In this document: in pieces, positions 36,723-44,809 of the stretch
How positions within the stretch are numbered: position 1 is the stretch's first letter
Layout of the letters: every line of letters starts with the position of its first letter
Source: Bacteroidota bacterium
Lineage (GTDB): Bacteria; Bacteroidota; Bacteroidia; Bacteroidales; F082
NCBI GenBank assembly: GCA_016845175.1
Contig: JAERTD010000071.1
Location: 28,798 to 92,797, forward strand
Direction: 5' to 3'
DNA: 64,000 nucleotides
Made by a program: the position numbers and the translations under genes
Notes under the pieces: model-generated
Database searches by the model: none
What the model saw: the letters and a program-made list of their open reading frames with translations, nothing else
Told to the model about the DNA's origin: nothing

Positions 36723-38276
36723 ATGAGCTATAGTCAAGCATTAGGCGAACCTTCCAATTCAGTTTTATTGGGTCATATGCACCTATGGTTTGTGATTATT
36801 TTCCTGATTATAGCATCCCTTGCAAACGCTCAAAATCAATTGGTAACCAATACTCTGGATCAGGCTAAGCAATTCCGTAATGACCACAAGTTCGAAGAGG
36901 CTGCTGCCGTACTTGAATCATTTGAGAATACGTATCCCGGAAACATCTGGATAGAGAGATTATATGCTCAAACATTGTATTGGATACAGGATATTGAGGG
37001 GGCAAGCGTCATTTATGAAAGGGCCATTGGCTATCACCCTGAAGATATGGCTGTTAAATATGAGTATGCACTTATGTTATTTGATCTGAATGATTTTGAA
37101 AAAGCCAGGGGATTATTATTAGAGTATGTTGAAGGGCAGCAATATGCAGGGGAAGCTGAGGCCTTACTGGCAAAGATCAACTATTATCTGGCCGATTTTA
37201 AAACCGCCGACCGGCATTTAGAAGCAGCCTTGGCCTTACATCCTGATGACCCGGAATTACTTCAGATAAAACGTGAAATACAGCGCATTATCCGTCCCAA
37301 TCTAGACTTGGGTGGTGATTATATTATTGACCAGCAACCCATGCAGGTTTTCGGCCCTGACCTAAAGTTCAATTGGTATCGATCAAATATTCTAGACTTT
37401 ACGGTTTCCGGAAATCTTTTTAAATATGCAGATATACCCAACCCCAACATCATTTCCTCCTTATTGCTGACCAACCGATTTCATATAAATAAAAGCAGAC
37501 TAAAAATACACCTATCAGCCGGAGGCTTTTATTCAAATTTGGGGAAAGACTTCGATTGGGCAGGCTCATTCCAACTTGTGAATGAGTTTAAGAGCACTTT
37601 GAAAATTGACCTAAAAGCTGAAAGAACCAACTATAGCTACACCATCAGCAGCGCTCAGAGCCTGCTAATGACTAACCAGCTAACATTCAATGTTTCTCTT
37701 GGAAAACAGAACGCCTGGAATGGATTGGCAGGTTCTCAAATTGTTTTCTTTCCGGACGATAATTATGTAACTTCCTATTATGTCTGGGTCTTAAGCCGAC
37801 CCATCACTTTTTCAGCCTTTAAACTTTCCCTGGGTTATGCTTTTAGTTATATGAATGCCCATGAGGATAGATTTGAACCCTCAACCACTGTGGAACAAAT
37901 TGTTGAGGATGAAGCTTATGATGAGAAAATAGAAGGAATATACAATCCCTATTATACCCCAATTAATCAAATCAACAATTCCTTGCTTCTGAATCTAAGT
38001 TTTCAGCCAAGTTCTTCCACCTTGTTTCATGCGCATGCGTCTGCAGGCCTCTACTCGCTAATTGACGGCCCCTATTTCTTTGTGGACTATGACAATAATA
38101 ATATGCTGAACATTGAAAAGGGATTTGCCACACAAAATTATATCCCCATGGACTTTGGAGTTACTTACAGACAGGAATTATCTGAAAAACTAGAACTTAA
38201 TACTTCATACCGATATTTGTCTACATACTATTTCGTAAGCCATAATTTTAATTTGGGTTTTAGGTTATATTTATAA
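36723..38276 (+). CDS. TPR plus outer-membrane barrel protein, candidate polysaccharide export porin
   Basis: 517 residues from ATG 36723; ATG 36777 gives a better signal peptide (MHLWFVIIFLIIASLANAQ) and may be the true start. Residues about 40-190 are four or five tetratricopeptide repeats (AKQFRNDHKFEEAAAVLE, AVKYEYALMLFDLNDFEKAR, AKINYYLADFKTADRHLEAA). Residues about 200-517 are beta-strand rich with alternating aromatics and end FNLGFRLYL, a barrel C-terminus. This is the layout of YaiO-like and of PgaA/BcsC export proteins, only smaller. It is the first gene of a tight operon (four bases to GT2), so inference: the outer-membrane exit and scaffold for the polymer made by the next gene. 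Confidence 0.82.
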   Translation: MSYSQALGEPSNSVLLGHMHLWFVIIFLIIASLANAQNQLVTNTLDQAKQFRNDHKFEEAAAVLESFENTYPGNIWIERLYAQTLYWIQDIEGASVIYERAIGYHPEDMAVKYEYALMLFDLNDFEKARGLLLEYVEGQQYAGEAEALLAKINYYLADFKTADRHLEAALALHPDDPELLQIKREIQRIIRPNLDLGGDYIIDQQPMQVFGPDLKFNWYRSNILDFTVSGNLFKYADIPNPNIISSLLLTNRFHINKSRLKIHLSAGGFYSNLGKDFDWAGSFQLVNEFKSTLKIDLKAERTNYSYTISSAQSLLMTNQLTFNVSLGKQNAWNGLAGSQIVFFPDDNYVTSYYVWVLSRPITFSAFKLSLGYAFSYMNAHEDRFEPSTTVEQIVEDEAYDEKIEGIYNPYYTPINQINNSLLLNLSFQPSSSTLFHAHASAGLYSLIDGPYFFVDYDNNNMLNIEKGFATQNYIPMDFGVTYRQELSEKLELNTSYRYLSTYYFVSHNFNLGFRLYL

Positions 38277-38279
38277 TGC

Positions 38280-39884
38280 ATGAAGAAGAAGCAAAGTAAT
38301 TTTGATGGTTTGTGGCAATTCTGGCAAGCAAAGGATGTAACAAAAACCGGCAGGTTTATATTTCTCATTCTGGTCATTGCTGGTGTTTTGAGCATTATTC
38401 GGTTTTTCGACTGGTGGTTCCATGCCGAACATATAGCCTCATTGCCGCTTTTCATTTTGCTATCGGCCATCACATGGTATGGTATTACGCGGATCATTCT
38501 GATTTGGATAAATTATCTGGGCGTTAAAAAACCTGCTAGAATAAAGGCAGAAGAGGGCTTATCAGTGGCCATTTTTACCACCAGCTCGCCCGGAGAACCC
38601 TTGAGCATGTTTGACAAGACCCTGGAAGCCTGTGCCAATATCTCTTATCCTCATACCACCTATCTTCTTGATGACACCCAGGATCCTGCTTTCAAAGAAA
38701 TAGCAGAAAAACATGGAGCCGTATGGCTGGAACTGGTAGGTTTGCCTGGCGCGAAAGCAGGTAAAGTGAACAAGGCTTTACAGATGGTAGAGGAAGATTT
38801 TATCCTGATAATGGATCCGGATCATATACCCTTTCCCAATTTCCTTGATGAGGTTCTGGGCTTCTTTAAGGATGAAAAAGTGGGCTTTGTACAGGTTTCT
38901 CAAGCCTATTACAACCAATACAGATCCTTCACAGCCCAAGGCGCAGCTGAACAAACCTACACCTTTTATGGACCTACCATGATGGGCATGTATGGCTATG
39001 GTACCAGTGTGGCTATTGGTGCCAATTGTACTTTTAGAAAGAAGGCCCTTGAATCCATTGAAGGTCATGGCATTGGACTGGCTGAAGACCTCATCACTTC
39101 CATTAGGTTACATGCCGCTGGATGGAAATCTGTTTTTAACCCGGTGGTTGTCAGCAGAGGCTTGGTACCAGAAGATTTTGGCTCTTATTGCAAGCAACAA
39201 TTGAAGTGGTCAAGAGGTGTATTTGAAGTGCTCTTCAGCGAATGGCCCAGACTTTTTAAGTCATTAAGTTTCTGGCAAAAAATATCCTATTTAGCTGTTT
39301 CTTCCTATTATCTGGTGGGTGTCACAACTTTTTTATTTGTAGCCATTCCCTTTCTCTATTTCTGGGGTGGGTGGCTACCAGCGAATATGGACTTTACAGA
39401 ATTTCTGGTGTATGGAACACCGGTTATTGTCATAGCCATCGCAATCTATTTGTATGTTCAAAGATGGCTCAGCCATCCTCCATCGGAAAGGGGGCTCCAT
39501 TGGAAAGGTATGGTGCTGAAATTTGCAGTGTGGCCGGTATTCTTTCTGGGAGCCTTGCTTGCTGTGGTAAATGCTGAAATACCCTATATCCCCACAGCCA
39601 AAAAGGCGGTTAAGGGTCTGAGCCCCTTTACACGTCCACTTATTTTTCAGGTCATCTTGTTTGTACTCACCCTTGGATTTGTTATATATAACCGTTTGTA
39701 TACGGTTTCGGAAGGTATATTAATTCTCACCAGTCAGAAGATTTGGGGAATGTTTGCCTTTGCTTTTGTGTCTATCATAATGGTTATTGGTGGTATTTAC
39801 GCTGCCTATGAATCAAGAAATCTGGAAGAAGAAGAACCCTGGTCAGACATTGATCTGGATAAAATTAAACTTGGAAAGAAATGA
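38280..39884 (+). CDS. Processive family 2 glycosyltransferase, cellulose synthase-like membrane protein
   Basis: 534 residues. Two N-terminal membrane helices (about 24-44, 54-76), a cytoplasmic GT-A domain (95-330), then about five helices (340-520). The synthase residues are visible: Asp131-Asp132 in LLDDTQD, Asp179 and Asp181 in IMDPDHIP, catalytic Glu269-Asp270 in GLAEDLITS, and a QxxRW-type motif QQLKW (306-310) with Lys for Arg. It has no PilZ domain, so no built-in c-di-GMP control. The family polymerises sugars and pushes the chain across the membrane. The polymer is unknown. The stop overlaps the GH26 start (ATGA). Confidence 0.92.
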   Translation: MKKKQSNFDGLWQFWQAKDVTKTGRFIFLILVIAGVLSIIRFFDWWFHAEHIASLPLFILLSAITWYGITRIILIWINYLGVKKPARIKAEEGLSVAIFTTSSPGEPLSMFDKTLEACANISYPHTTYLLDDTQDPAFKEIAEKHGAVWLELVGLPGAKAGKVNKALQMVEEDFILIMDPDHIPFPNFLDEVLGFFKDEKVGFVQVSQAYYNQYRSFTAQGAAEQTYTFYGPTMMGMYGYGTSVAIGANCTFRKKALESIEGHGIGLAEDLITSIRLHAAGWKSVFNPVVVSRGLVPEDFGSYCKQQLKWSRGVFEVLFSEWPRLFKSLSFWQKISYLAVSSYYLVGVTTFLFVAIPFLYFWGGWLPANMDFTEFLVYGTPVIVIAIAIYLYVQRWLSHPPSERGLHWKGMVLKFAVWPVFFLGALLAVVNAEIPYIPTAKKAVKGLSPFTRPLIFQVILFVLTLGFVIYNRLYTVSEGILILTSQKIWGMFAFAFVSIIMVIGGIYAAYESRNLEEEEPWSDIDLDKIKLGKK

Positions 39885-41026
39885 AAAATACTGTGAAACG
39901 CTTTGTTTTCGTTAGCGGGGCCCTGATTTTGGCCATAGGAATCGTTTTCACTTTTACACTGTTGGGTGACCAGTCCAGTGGTCCCATTTCCGGTGCATTA
40001 CATGCGCTGGGAAACAAAGTAATTGAAATAGAACAAGACTATTTGTTGAGTCAGCGAGAGCCCATTCGGTCCAAAGAGCTTTCATGGTTCCAGCTATACA
40101 GGGATGATATTGATCGCTTAAAACAACCCGACACCATTTTCCTGGGAGTCTATGATAATAATTATCAATCTTCATTTGAACACATACTGAAGATGGAAAA
40201 GGCGCTTCAGTCCAATTTACCTTTTATTCAAATATATACTGCCTGGGGTGATAAAGCAAGGGAGCAATTTCCCATGATGTATGCACGTACTATCTATGAT
40301 TTGGGATCCATCCCATTAATTACATGGGAGCCCTGGTTAAATGATTTTAAACGAGAAGAACACAATTTACCAGCCGTTGACGACCCAAATATCGGTGGCT
40401 TGTCAGCCATTGCCAATGGGGATTACGATTTCTACATAAACAGCTGGGCAAATGATGTCAAATCCTTTGGACACACCATATTTATTCGCTTTGGACATGA
40501 AATGAACGACCCCTATAGATACCCATGGGGCCCTCAGAACAATGAACCTGAAGATTTCATTGCTGCCTGGAAACATGTGGTGAATAGCTTCCGTAATCTG
40601 GGTGTGGATAATGTGATCTGGGTATGGGCACCTCAACCAGCGCATTTAAAGTATGGTGAATATTATCCGGGAGATGAATTTGTAGATTGGGTAGGTGTGG
40701 GCACCCTAAATTACGGCACGGTGGCTTCCTGGTCACAGTGGTGGACATTTGATGAAATTTTTGGTAATTACCACCACTGGCTTGATATGTTTAACAAACC
40801 CGTTATGATCACTGAACTGGGCTGCCTGAAAGTTGGCGGAGAAAGAGATGAATGGTTTCAGGATGCCATGACCAATCTACCCATACGCTACCCCAATATA
40901 AAATCCATTGTTTTCTTTAATGACGACAATGATGCCACCACTCTGAATAAATCATTGGATTGGAGTATCGTTGATGACAGTCTCAGCTGTTCTGTAATCC
41001 GTCGGGCCATTGATGAAACCTGGTGA
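39881..41026 (+). CDS. Membrane-anchored glycoside hydrolase family 26 (mannanase-like)
   Basis: 381 residues. One N-terminal membrane helix (about 9-30) anchors the rest in the periplasm. The GH26 barrel has acid/base Glu207 in RFGHEMND and nucleophile Glu312 in MITELGC, plus WEPWLND and NVIWVWAPQP. GH26 enzymes cut beta-mannans or related beta-1,3/1,4 glucans. It overlaps the synthase gene by four bases (ATGA), so it is translationally linked. Inference: the dedicated hydrolase of the export system, in the way BcsZ serves cellulose and PgaB serves PNAG; it may trim or release the polymer and hints at a mannose- or glucose-containing product. Confidence 0.9.
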   Translation: MKNTVKRFVFVSGALILAIGIVFTFTLLGDQSSGPISGALHALGNKVIEIEQDYLLSQREPIRSKELSWFQLYRDDIDRLKQPDTIFLGVYDNNYQSSFEHILKMEKALQSNLPFIQIYTAWGDKAREQFPMMYARTIYDLGSIPLITWEPWLNDFKREEHNLPAVDDPNIGGLSAIANGDYDFYINSWANDVKSFGHTIFIRFGHEMNDPYRYPWGPQNNEPEDFIAAWKHVVNSFRNLGVDNVIWVWAPQPAHLKYGEYYPGDEFVDWVGVGTLNYGTVASWSQWWTFDEIFGNYHHWLDMFNKPVMITELGCLKVGGERDEWFQDAMTNLPIRYPNIKSIVFFNDDNDATTLNKSLDWSIVDDSLSCSVIRRAIDETW

Positions 41027-41112
41027 TTAATACAGGGTTTTCAAACGTCTAAAAAAATAATGCCCTAAACTCACGAAGTTAAGGCCATTAATATTTCAAA
41101 GTTTATTGATAT

Positions 41113-42000
41113 TTATTCTCCACTTACTTCTTCCAAAGCATCCACTATGTCTCCTGGAGTACTCATGATCTTCATAAAGGTTCCCATGGTAAGCTCAGGC
41201 CAATAAATGGCTATGCGATATTTACCAGGCAGACTGGTGGCTTCGGTATGCTGAAGTATGATTTCGTAGGGAAGATTGGCAATATGATCTTCTCCAATAA
41301 TGGGTAAGAAATGGGCTTCTCCTTCTTCTTCCGAATACAAGCCTACACCAAATACAGCTATTTTCTCTTCCTGGAATACTTGCTCAAATACCTTAATGGT
41401 ATTTCCTTTATTGGCTTTAAGATTTTTTCTGATGACGTCAAGGCCTTCCTCAAAACTTGCAAAATCATTGAGGTCGTCCGGATCATCAAAATAGGGCATC
41501 ATCACCTTATAATGGTATTTAGGAAGATCCTCACGATCCACTTCTCCACCGAATGGACTCAGCGTCCCTATACGATCAAAAATGGCCAGGGCACCATCCG
41601 ACATTTTCTGAATTTCCTTTTCCTGTCCATCCAGTTGTTTGCCCCAATAGGCCAAAAACATATATTCAGGATTTAATACGCTAAGGCGGGCTTTTCCATC
41701 CTTTACCACTATGGCAGCTCTCAGGACACTGGCCAATGGGCCACGGTCTGAAAACTGTAAGCTTAGCTTTCGAAGCTCATCACTGGTATAACAGAGTACA
41801 TACAAAGATTCTTTTTGTGCTGGATGGTATTCTCCGATAACTTCAAATCCATTGCCACTGATGGCACTTTTGATTTGTTCCTTTAACACTTCAATATTTG
41901 TTTCGGATGATTCTACCTTAAAATAGGGAGACAGTGCATCCTGAGCATTTAGATTAATAAAAGAGAACAGGGCTACCAAGCTTACAATTAGTCGTTTCAT
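41113..42000 (-). CDS. Exported hypothetical protein
   Basis: 295 residues. Signal peptide 1-19 (ends NLNAQ). The mature part has an N-terminal segment FKVESSETNIEVLKEQIKSAI..GFEVIGEYHPAQ that looks like a TT1751/DUF302-type fold, then GPLASVLRAAIVVKDGKARLSVLNPEYMFLAYWG, and a second part with FGVGLYSEEEGEAHFLPIIGEDH and IAIYWPELTMGTFMKI. No catalytic motif or membrane helix beyond the signal. Monocistronic, convergent with the GH26 gene. Function unknown; the DUF302 likeness is by eye only. Confidence 0.7.
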   Translation of the reverse strand: MKRLIVSLVALFSFINLNAQDALSPYFKVESSETNIEVLKEQIKSAISGNGFEVIGEYHPAQKESLYVLCYTSDELRKLSLQFSDRGPLASVLRAAIVVKDGKARLSVLNPEYMFLAYWGKQLDGQEKEIQKMSDGALAIFDRIGTLSPFGGEVDREDLPKYHYKVMMPYFDDPDDLNDFASFEEGLDVIRKNLKANKGNTIKVFEQVFQEEKIAVFGVGLYSEEEGEAHFLPIIGEDHIANLPYEIILQHTEATSLPGKYRIAIYWPELTMGTFMKIMSTPGDIVDALEEVSGE

Positions 42001-42179
42001 AGGTTTAGTTTTTGGTTGTGGCCATAAAAATACTTAATGCTTACATGTGAGCTATCCCTTATTGTTATTTTATAACGATTATAAACTATTGAAGTATGTC
42101 AATATGTATATATATTGAGCATTCAGTCAATTACAATTTTGAAAATGTGGATTAGCCAATCCCTTTGAATGGAGAAAGT

Positions 42180-42635
42180 TTAGACATTTTCTTCAGCAAA
42201 CCATTCGGCATAGGAAGTCACGGTTTCTCTCAACAACAGGTATTTGAGTTGGATACCGGCAGGTAATTTTGATTGAATCCTATCAGCGAAATCAACTACC
42301 ATCAATTCGCTGGTGGGCTGGTAATCCAGAAGAATAATTTTCTCAAAATTCTCCTTCAGGTTTCCAATTAATGATTGGGCCATGGAACGGTTCAGGACCA
42401 GCGCATGGTCAAATTCATCAACAATCTCATTCCGAACCACTTTCTTCAAATCTCCGAAGTCCATGACCATACCCAATTTAGGATGGGATTCATCCCTTAT
42501 GGGATGACCGGCAATGGTCACCAATAATTCATAGGAATGACCGTGAATATTCTTACATGGTCCATCGTAACCTTTGAGTGCATGAGCCATCTCAAACTTA
42601 AACGCCTTGGTAATTCTTATGAGTGGTTGCTTCAT
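42180..42635 (-). CDS. queD: 6-carboxytetrahydropterin synthase / 6-pyruvoyl-tetrahydropterin synthase homolog
   Basis: 151 residues from ATG 42635, one base after the endonuclease stop; a longer frame back to 42785 lies inside the endonuclease gene and is unlike the family. Zinc ligands are His18 (FEMAHAL), His31 and His33 (NIHGHSYEL); catalytic Cys27 lies in GPCKNIHGH; FDHALVL and LRETVTSYAEW supply the Asp-His and Glu. This small enzyme makes the queuosine precursor carboxy-tetrahydropterin, or a tetrahydropterin. It looks co-transcribed with secreted endonuclease I, an odd pairing. Confidence 0.92.
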   Translation of the reverse strand: MKQPLIRITKAFKFEMAHALKGYDGPCKNIHGHSYELLVTIAGHPIRDESHPKLGMVMDFGDLKKVVRNEIVDEFDHALVLNRSMAQSLIGNLKENFEKIILLDYQPTSELMVVDFADRIQSKLPAGIQLKYLLLRETVTSYAEWFAEENV

Positions 42636-42636
42636 C

Positions 42637-43668
42637 TTAGTGAGTTGTTTTAATGAGTTTATGCTTGGACAGGGTTCTGCCATTGATATTTTGAAGCACG
42701 ACAAAATACATACCCGGAGGCAGTTGATCAATGGATATATCTTGGTTTCCCGGTGTGAGCCTGTATGATTGCATTTGACGACCATCTAAGCTATAACAGT
42801 AATAATACAATTCCTCATGATGAGCATGGCTGATGGTGATATCATTGATTGCCGGGTTAGGATAAATACGTAGGGAAACATCATCTGTGTTGGACACGGA
42901 ATTGGGATCACCCCAAATGGCCTCCACAAATTCAGGATGATCGATAAATGGGTTTCTATTGTCCTGATAAGAGTATATCACTTCATTTCTGTTTCTTTCA
43001 AAATCATCCGGGGGATCAACCAAATGCCAATCCAGCAGCTTTTGAAGCTTTCCGTGTTCGGGATTGGGGCTTGTATTTACATGGTCAACCACTTCCAGGT
43101 CTGGTACACCATCACCACCTTCATATCTTACCGCCATATAGAATATCATGCGGGCTACATCACCTTTCACTGCATTCCTGGGTTCCCAGGTATACTGTGT
43201 ATAGTAACAACCTGTAGCTTCAGAATGCTGTTGTCCTCCTTCGGCAAAATCCTTATTGCCACGGGCAGAATTAACTGAAGCATCCGTGGGTCGTATATGG
43301 TGGGCATCGGTACCTGCTGGAGGGGTGTTGCCGAAATCGCCATGGGATTTGGCCCAAACATGCTCCCTGTTCCAATCATTTGCTCCTCCTCCAAAACTGC
43401 TTTTGGCCTGTGACCTTCCCGTATATAAAAGAATTACATTATTGCTGTTATTGGGATCCTCATCGGTCTCCCTTAGAATGAAATCACGCAAATCATTGTA
43501 CGAAAAAATCTCATGATCATTTATAATTTCATGCAGCGATTGTTTTAGCTCTTCTCCTTGCAAGCCTATGGCATCATCATAATAACCTGCAGGGATTTGT
43601 GCTTGCACAAAGCTGGTTAAACCAATACTTAGTACTACAAATTGGATATATATAACAAATGATTTCAT
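42637..43668 (-). CDS. Secreted endonuclease I with T9SS sorting domain
   Basis: 343 residues. Signal peptide 1-24 (ends VQAQ). The nuclease part (about 30-250) has the EndA/Vvn signature NREHVWAKSHG (His103) and DAHHIRPTDASVNS at 121-134, with Asn/Glu metal ligands after it (NRNEVIYSY). Residues about 264-343 are a type A T9SS domain (LRIYPNPAINDITIS, GMYFVVL, basic end). It should be exported to the surface or medium and cut DNA (and RNA) there for nutrients. It lies 12 bases after the MntP-like gene in the same direction. Confidence 0.93.
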   Translation of the reverse strand: MKSFVIYIQFVVLSIGLTSFVQAQIPAGYYDDAIGLQGEELKQSLHEIINDHEIFSYNDLRDFILRETDEDPNNSNNVILLYTGRSQAKSSFGGGANDWNREHVWAKSHGDFGNTPPAGTDAHHIRPTDASVNSARGNKDFAEGGQQHSEATGCYYTQYTWEPRNAVKGDVARMIFYMAVRYEGGDGVPDLEVVDHVNTSPNPEHGKLQKLLDWHLVDPPDDFERNRNEVIYSYQDNRNPFIDHPEFVEAIWGDPNSVSNTDDVSLRIYPNPAINDITISHAHHEELYYYCYSLDGRQMQSYRLTPGNQDISIDQLPPGMYFVVLQNINGRTLSKHKLIKTTH

Positions 43669-43680
43669 TAATGAGAAGTC

Positions 43681-44232
43681 TTATAAAACGAAAAAACCTA
43701 AATAAACCGAAGCTACAACCATGCCCATGCCACCCATAAAATAAAGTAGTGAGGCTGTCACAAATCCCAAGCGTTTCCTTCCAACCAAAATGCCGGTAAG
43801 TGAGCATAAAAACACAAGTATCATCAGGCTAACCAAGAGAATGGATATGGACTGCTCAGGAATATAATACAGTAAGATACCTGCCAAAAACGTATTAATC
43901 GATTGTCCAACAATAGCTGCAAACATCGGCTGGATACTTTCAATGGCATAGGTCCTTTCTCCTTTACGGATGTTGAAGGATTCCATGAGCATTCTTATAC
44001 CTATCAAAAAGAAACCGACGAAGAAAACAATATGACCAAAACCGGAGGTAAGGCCCATGATTCGGTTTCCTATGACATAGCCTCCCCAAAATACGAATCC
44101 TGACACAGCTGTGGCTGCCAACACAAACAACATGGATAATCCCAATTGGGTGCGTCGGTTGATTCCATAGGCGATGGGTAAGACTTGTATGGCCAGGAAA
44201 AACAAAATGAAATGGACGAATACTTCCAGCAT
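43681..44232 (-). CDS. Six-helix membrane protein resembling MntP
   Basis: 183 residues with six predicted helices. Size and layout match the MntP (YebN) manganese exporter family: FVFWGGYVIGNRIM, then GHIVFFVGFFLIGIRMLMESF, which equals the family's second-repeat start. The acidic residues of MntP helix 1 are missing (IQVLPIAYGINRRTQ), so metal transport is uncertain and another substrate is possible. First gene of a likely operon with endonuclease I and queD, with a promoter element 20 bases upstream. Confidence 0.65.
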   Translation of the reverse strand: MLEVFVHFILFFLAIQVLPIAYGINRRTQLGLSMLFVLAATAVSGFVFWGGYVIGNRIMGLTSGFGHIVFFVGFFLIGIRMLMESFNIRKGERTYAIESIQPMFAAIVGQSINTFLAGILLYYIPEQSISILLVSLMILVFLCSLTGILVGRKRLGFVTASLLYFMGGMGMVVASVYLGFFVL

Positions 44233-44251
44233 CTGTATTTGATTCAGCTGC

Positions 44252-44259
44252 CAAAAGTA
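44252..44259 (-). promoter_or_regulatory. -7 promoter element for MntP-like/endonuclease/queD unit
   Basis: Minus strand TACTTTTG, 20 bases upstream of the start at 44232. Confidence 0.45.
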
Positions 44260-44276
44260 CTAACTTTTAGGTCGTC

Positions 44277-44741
44277 TCAGGCATAAACAAGGGCTACAAT
44301 TTTGGTCAGCCAATGGGCATCGGTATCATCAAATGTGGCCAGGTCGGCACTATCCACATCCAGCACACCAACAATCTGACCTTCCTTATCCTTCAGTGGA
44401 ATAACTATTTCAGAACGGGACCTTGAATCACAGGCGATGTGGCCTGGAAATTGTTCTACATCATCAACAACAACAGCTTCCCTTTGATTAAGTGCAGCCC
44501 AGCACACACCCGTATCTTTCTGAAGGTCGATACAAGCAAGGGAGCCCTGATAGGGACCTACCTGCAGTTTGCCTTCCTGAAGCAGGTAGAATCCGGTCCA
44601 GAAAAAACCATCCATCTTATGATGCAACACAGCCAAAATCGTGGCCATATTGGAGTAGGGATTGTTACTGCTTTTCTCTATCAGATCGCTTATTTGTGTA
44701 TACAAGCGTTCGTACCTTTTATGCTTTTTTGTTGGAGTCAT
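44277..44741 (-). CDS. GAF-domain free methionine-(R)-sulfoxide reductase
   Basis: 154 residues, one GAF domain. It keeps the three cysteines of the fRMsr family: Cys70 (LACIDL), Cys80 (GVCWAAL) and Cys104 (HIACDSRSRSEIVIPL), plus the GFYLL, VGPYQG and LDVDS segments. The enzyme reduces free methionine R-sulfoxide, using Cys104 as the likely catalytic residue. Cytoplasmic. Its own promoter element lies 17 bases upstream. Confidence 0.92.
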   Translation of the reverse strand: MTPTKKHKRYERLYTQISDLIEKSSNNPYSNMATILAVLHHKMDGFFWTGFYLLQEGKLQVGPYQGSLACIDLQKDTGVCWAALNQREAVVVDDVEQFPGHIACDSRSRSEIVIPLKDKEGQIVGVLDVDSADLATFDDTDAHWLTKIVALVYA

Positions 44742-44757
44742 GGATCAAATTTTGCCC

Positions 44758-44765
44758 CAAAAATA
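44758..44765 (-). promoter_or_regulatory. -7 promoter element for fRMsr gene
   Basis: Minus strand TATTTTTG, 17 bases upstream of the start. Confidence 0.42.
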
Positions 44766-44809
44766 GCAAAAGGCTCAAAGGAATATGAAAATATGATGTG
44801 AAAGTCGGC

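Noticed and set aside
42636..42785. 50-residue N-terminal extension of QueD
   Set aside because: It lies wholly within the endonuclease gene on the same strand and is unlike the family; ATG 42635 gives the standard protein.
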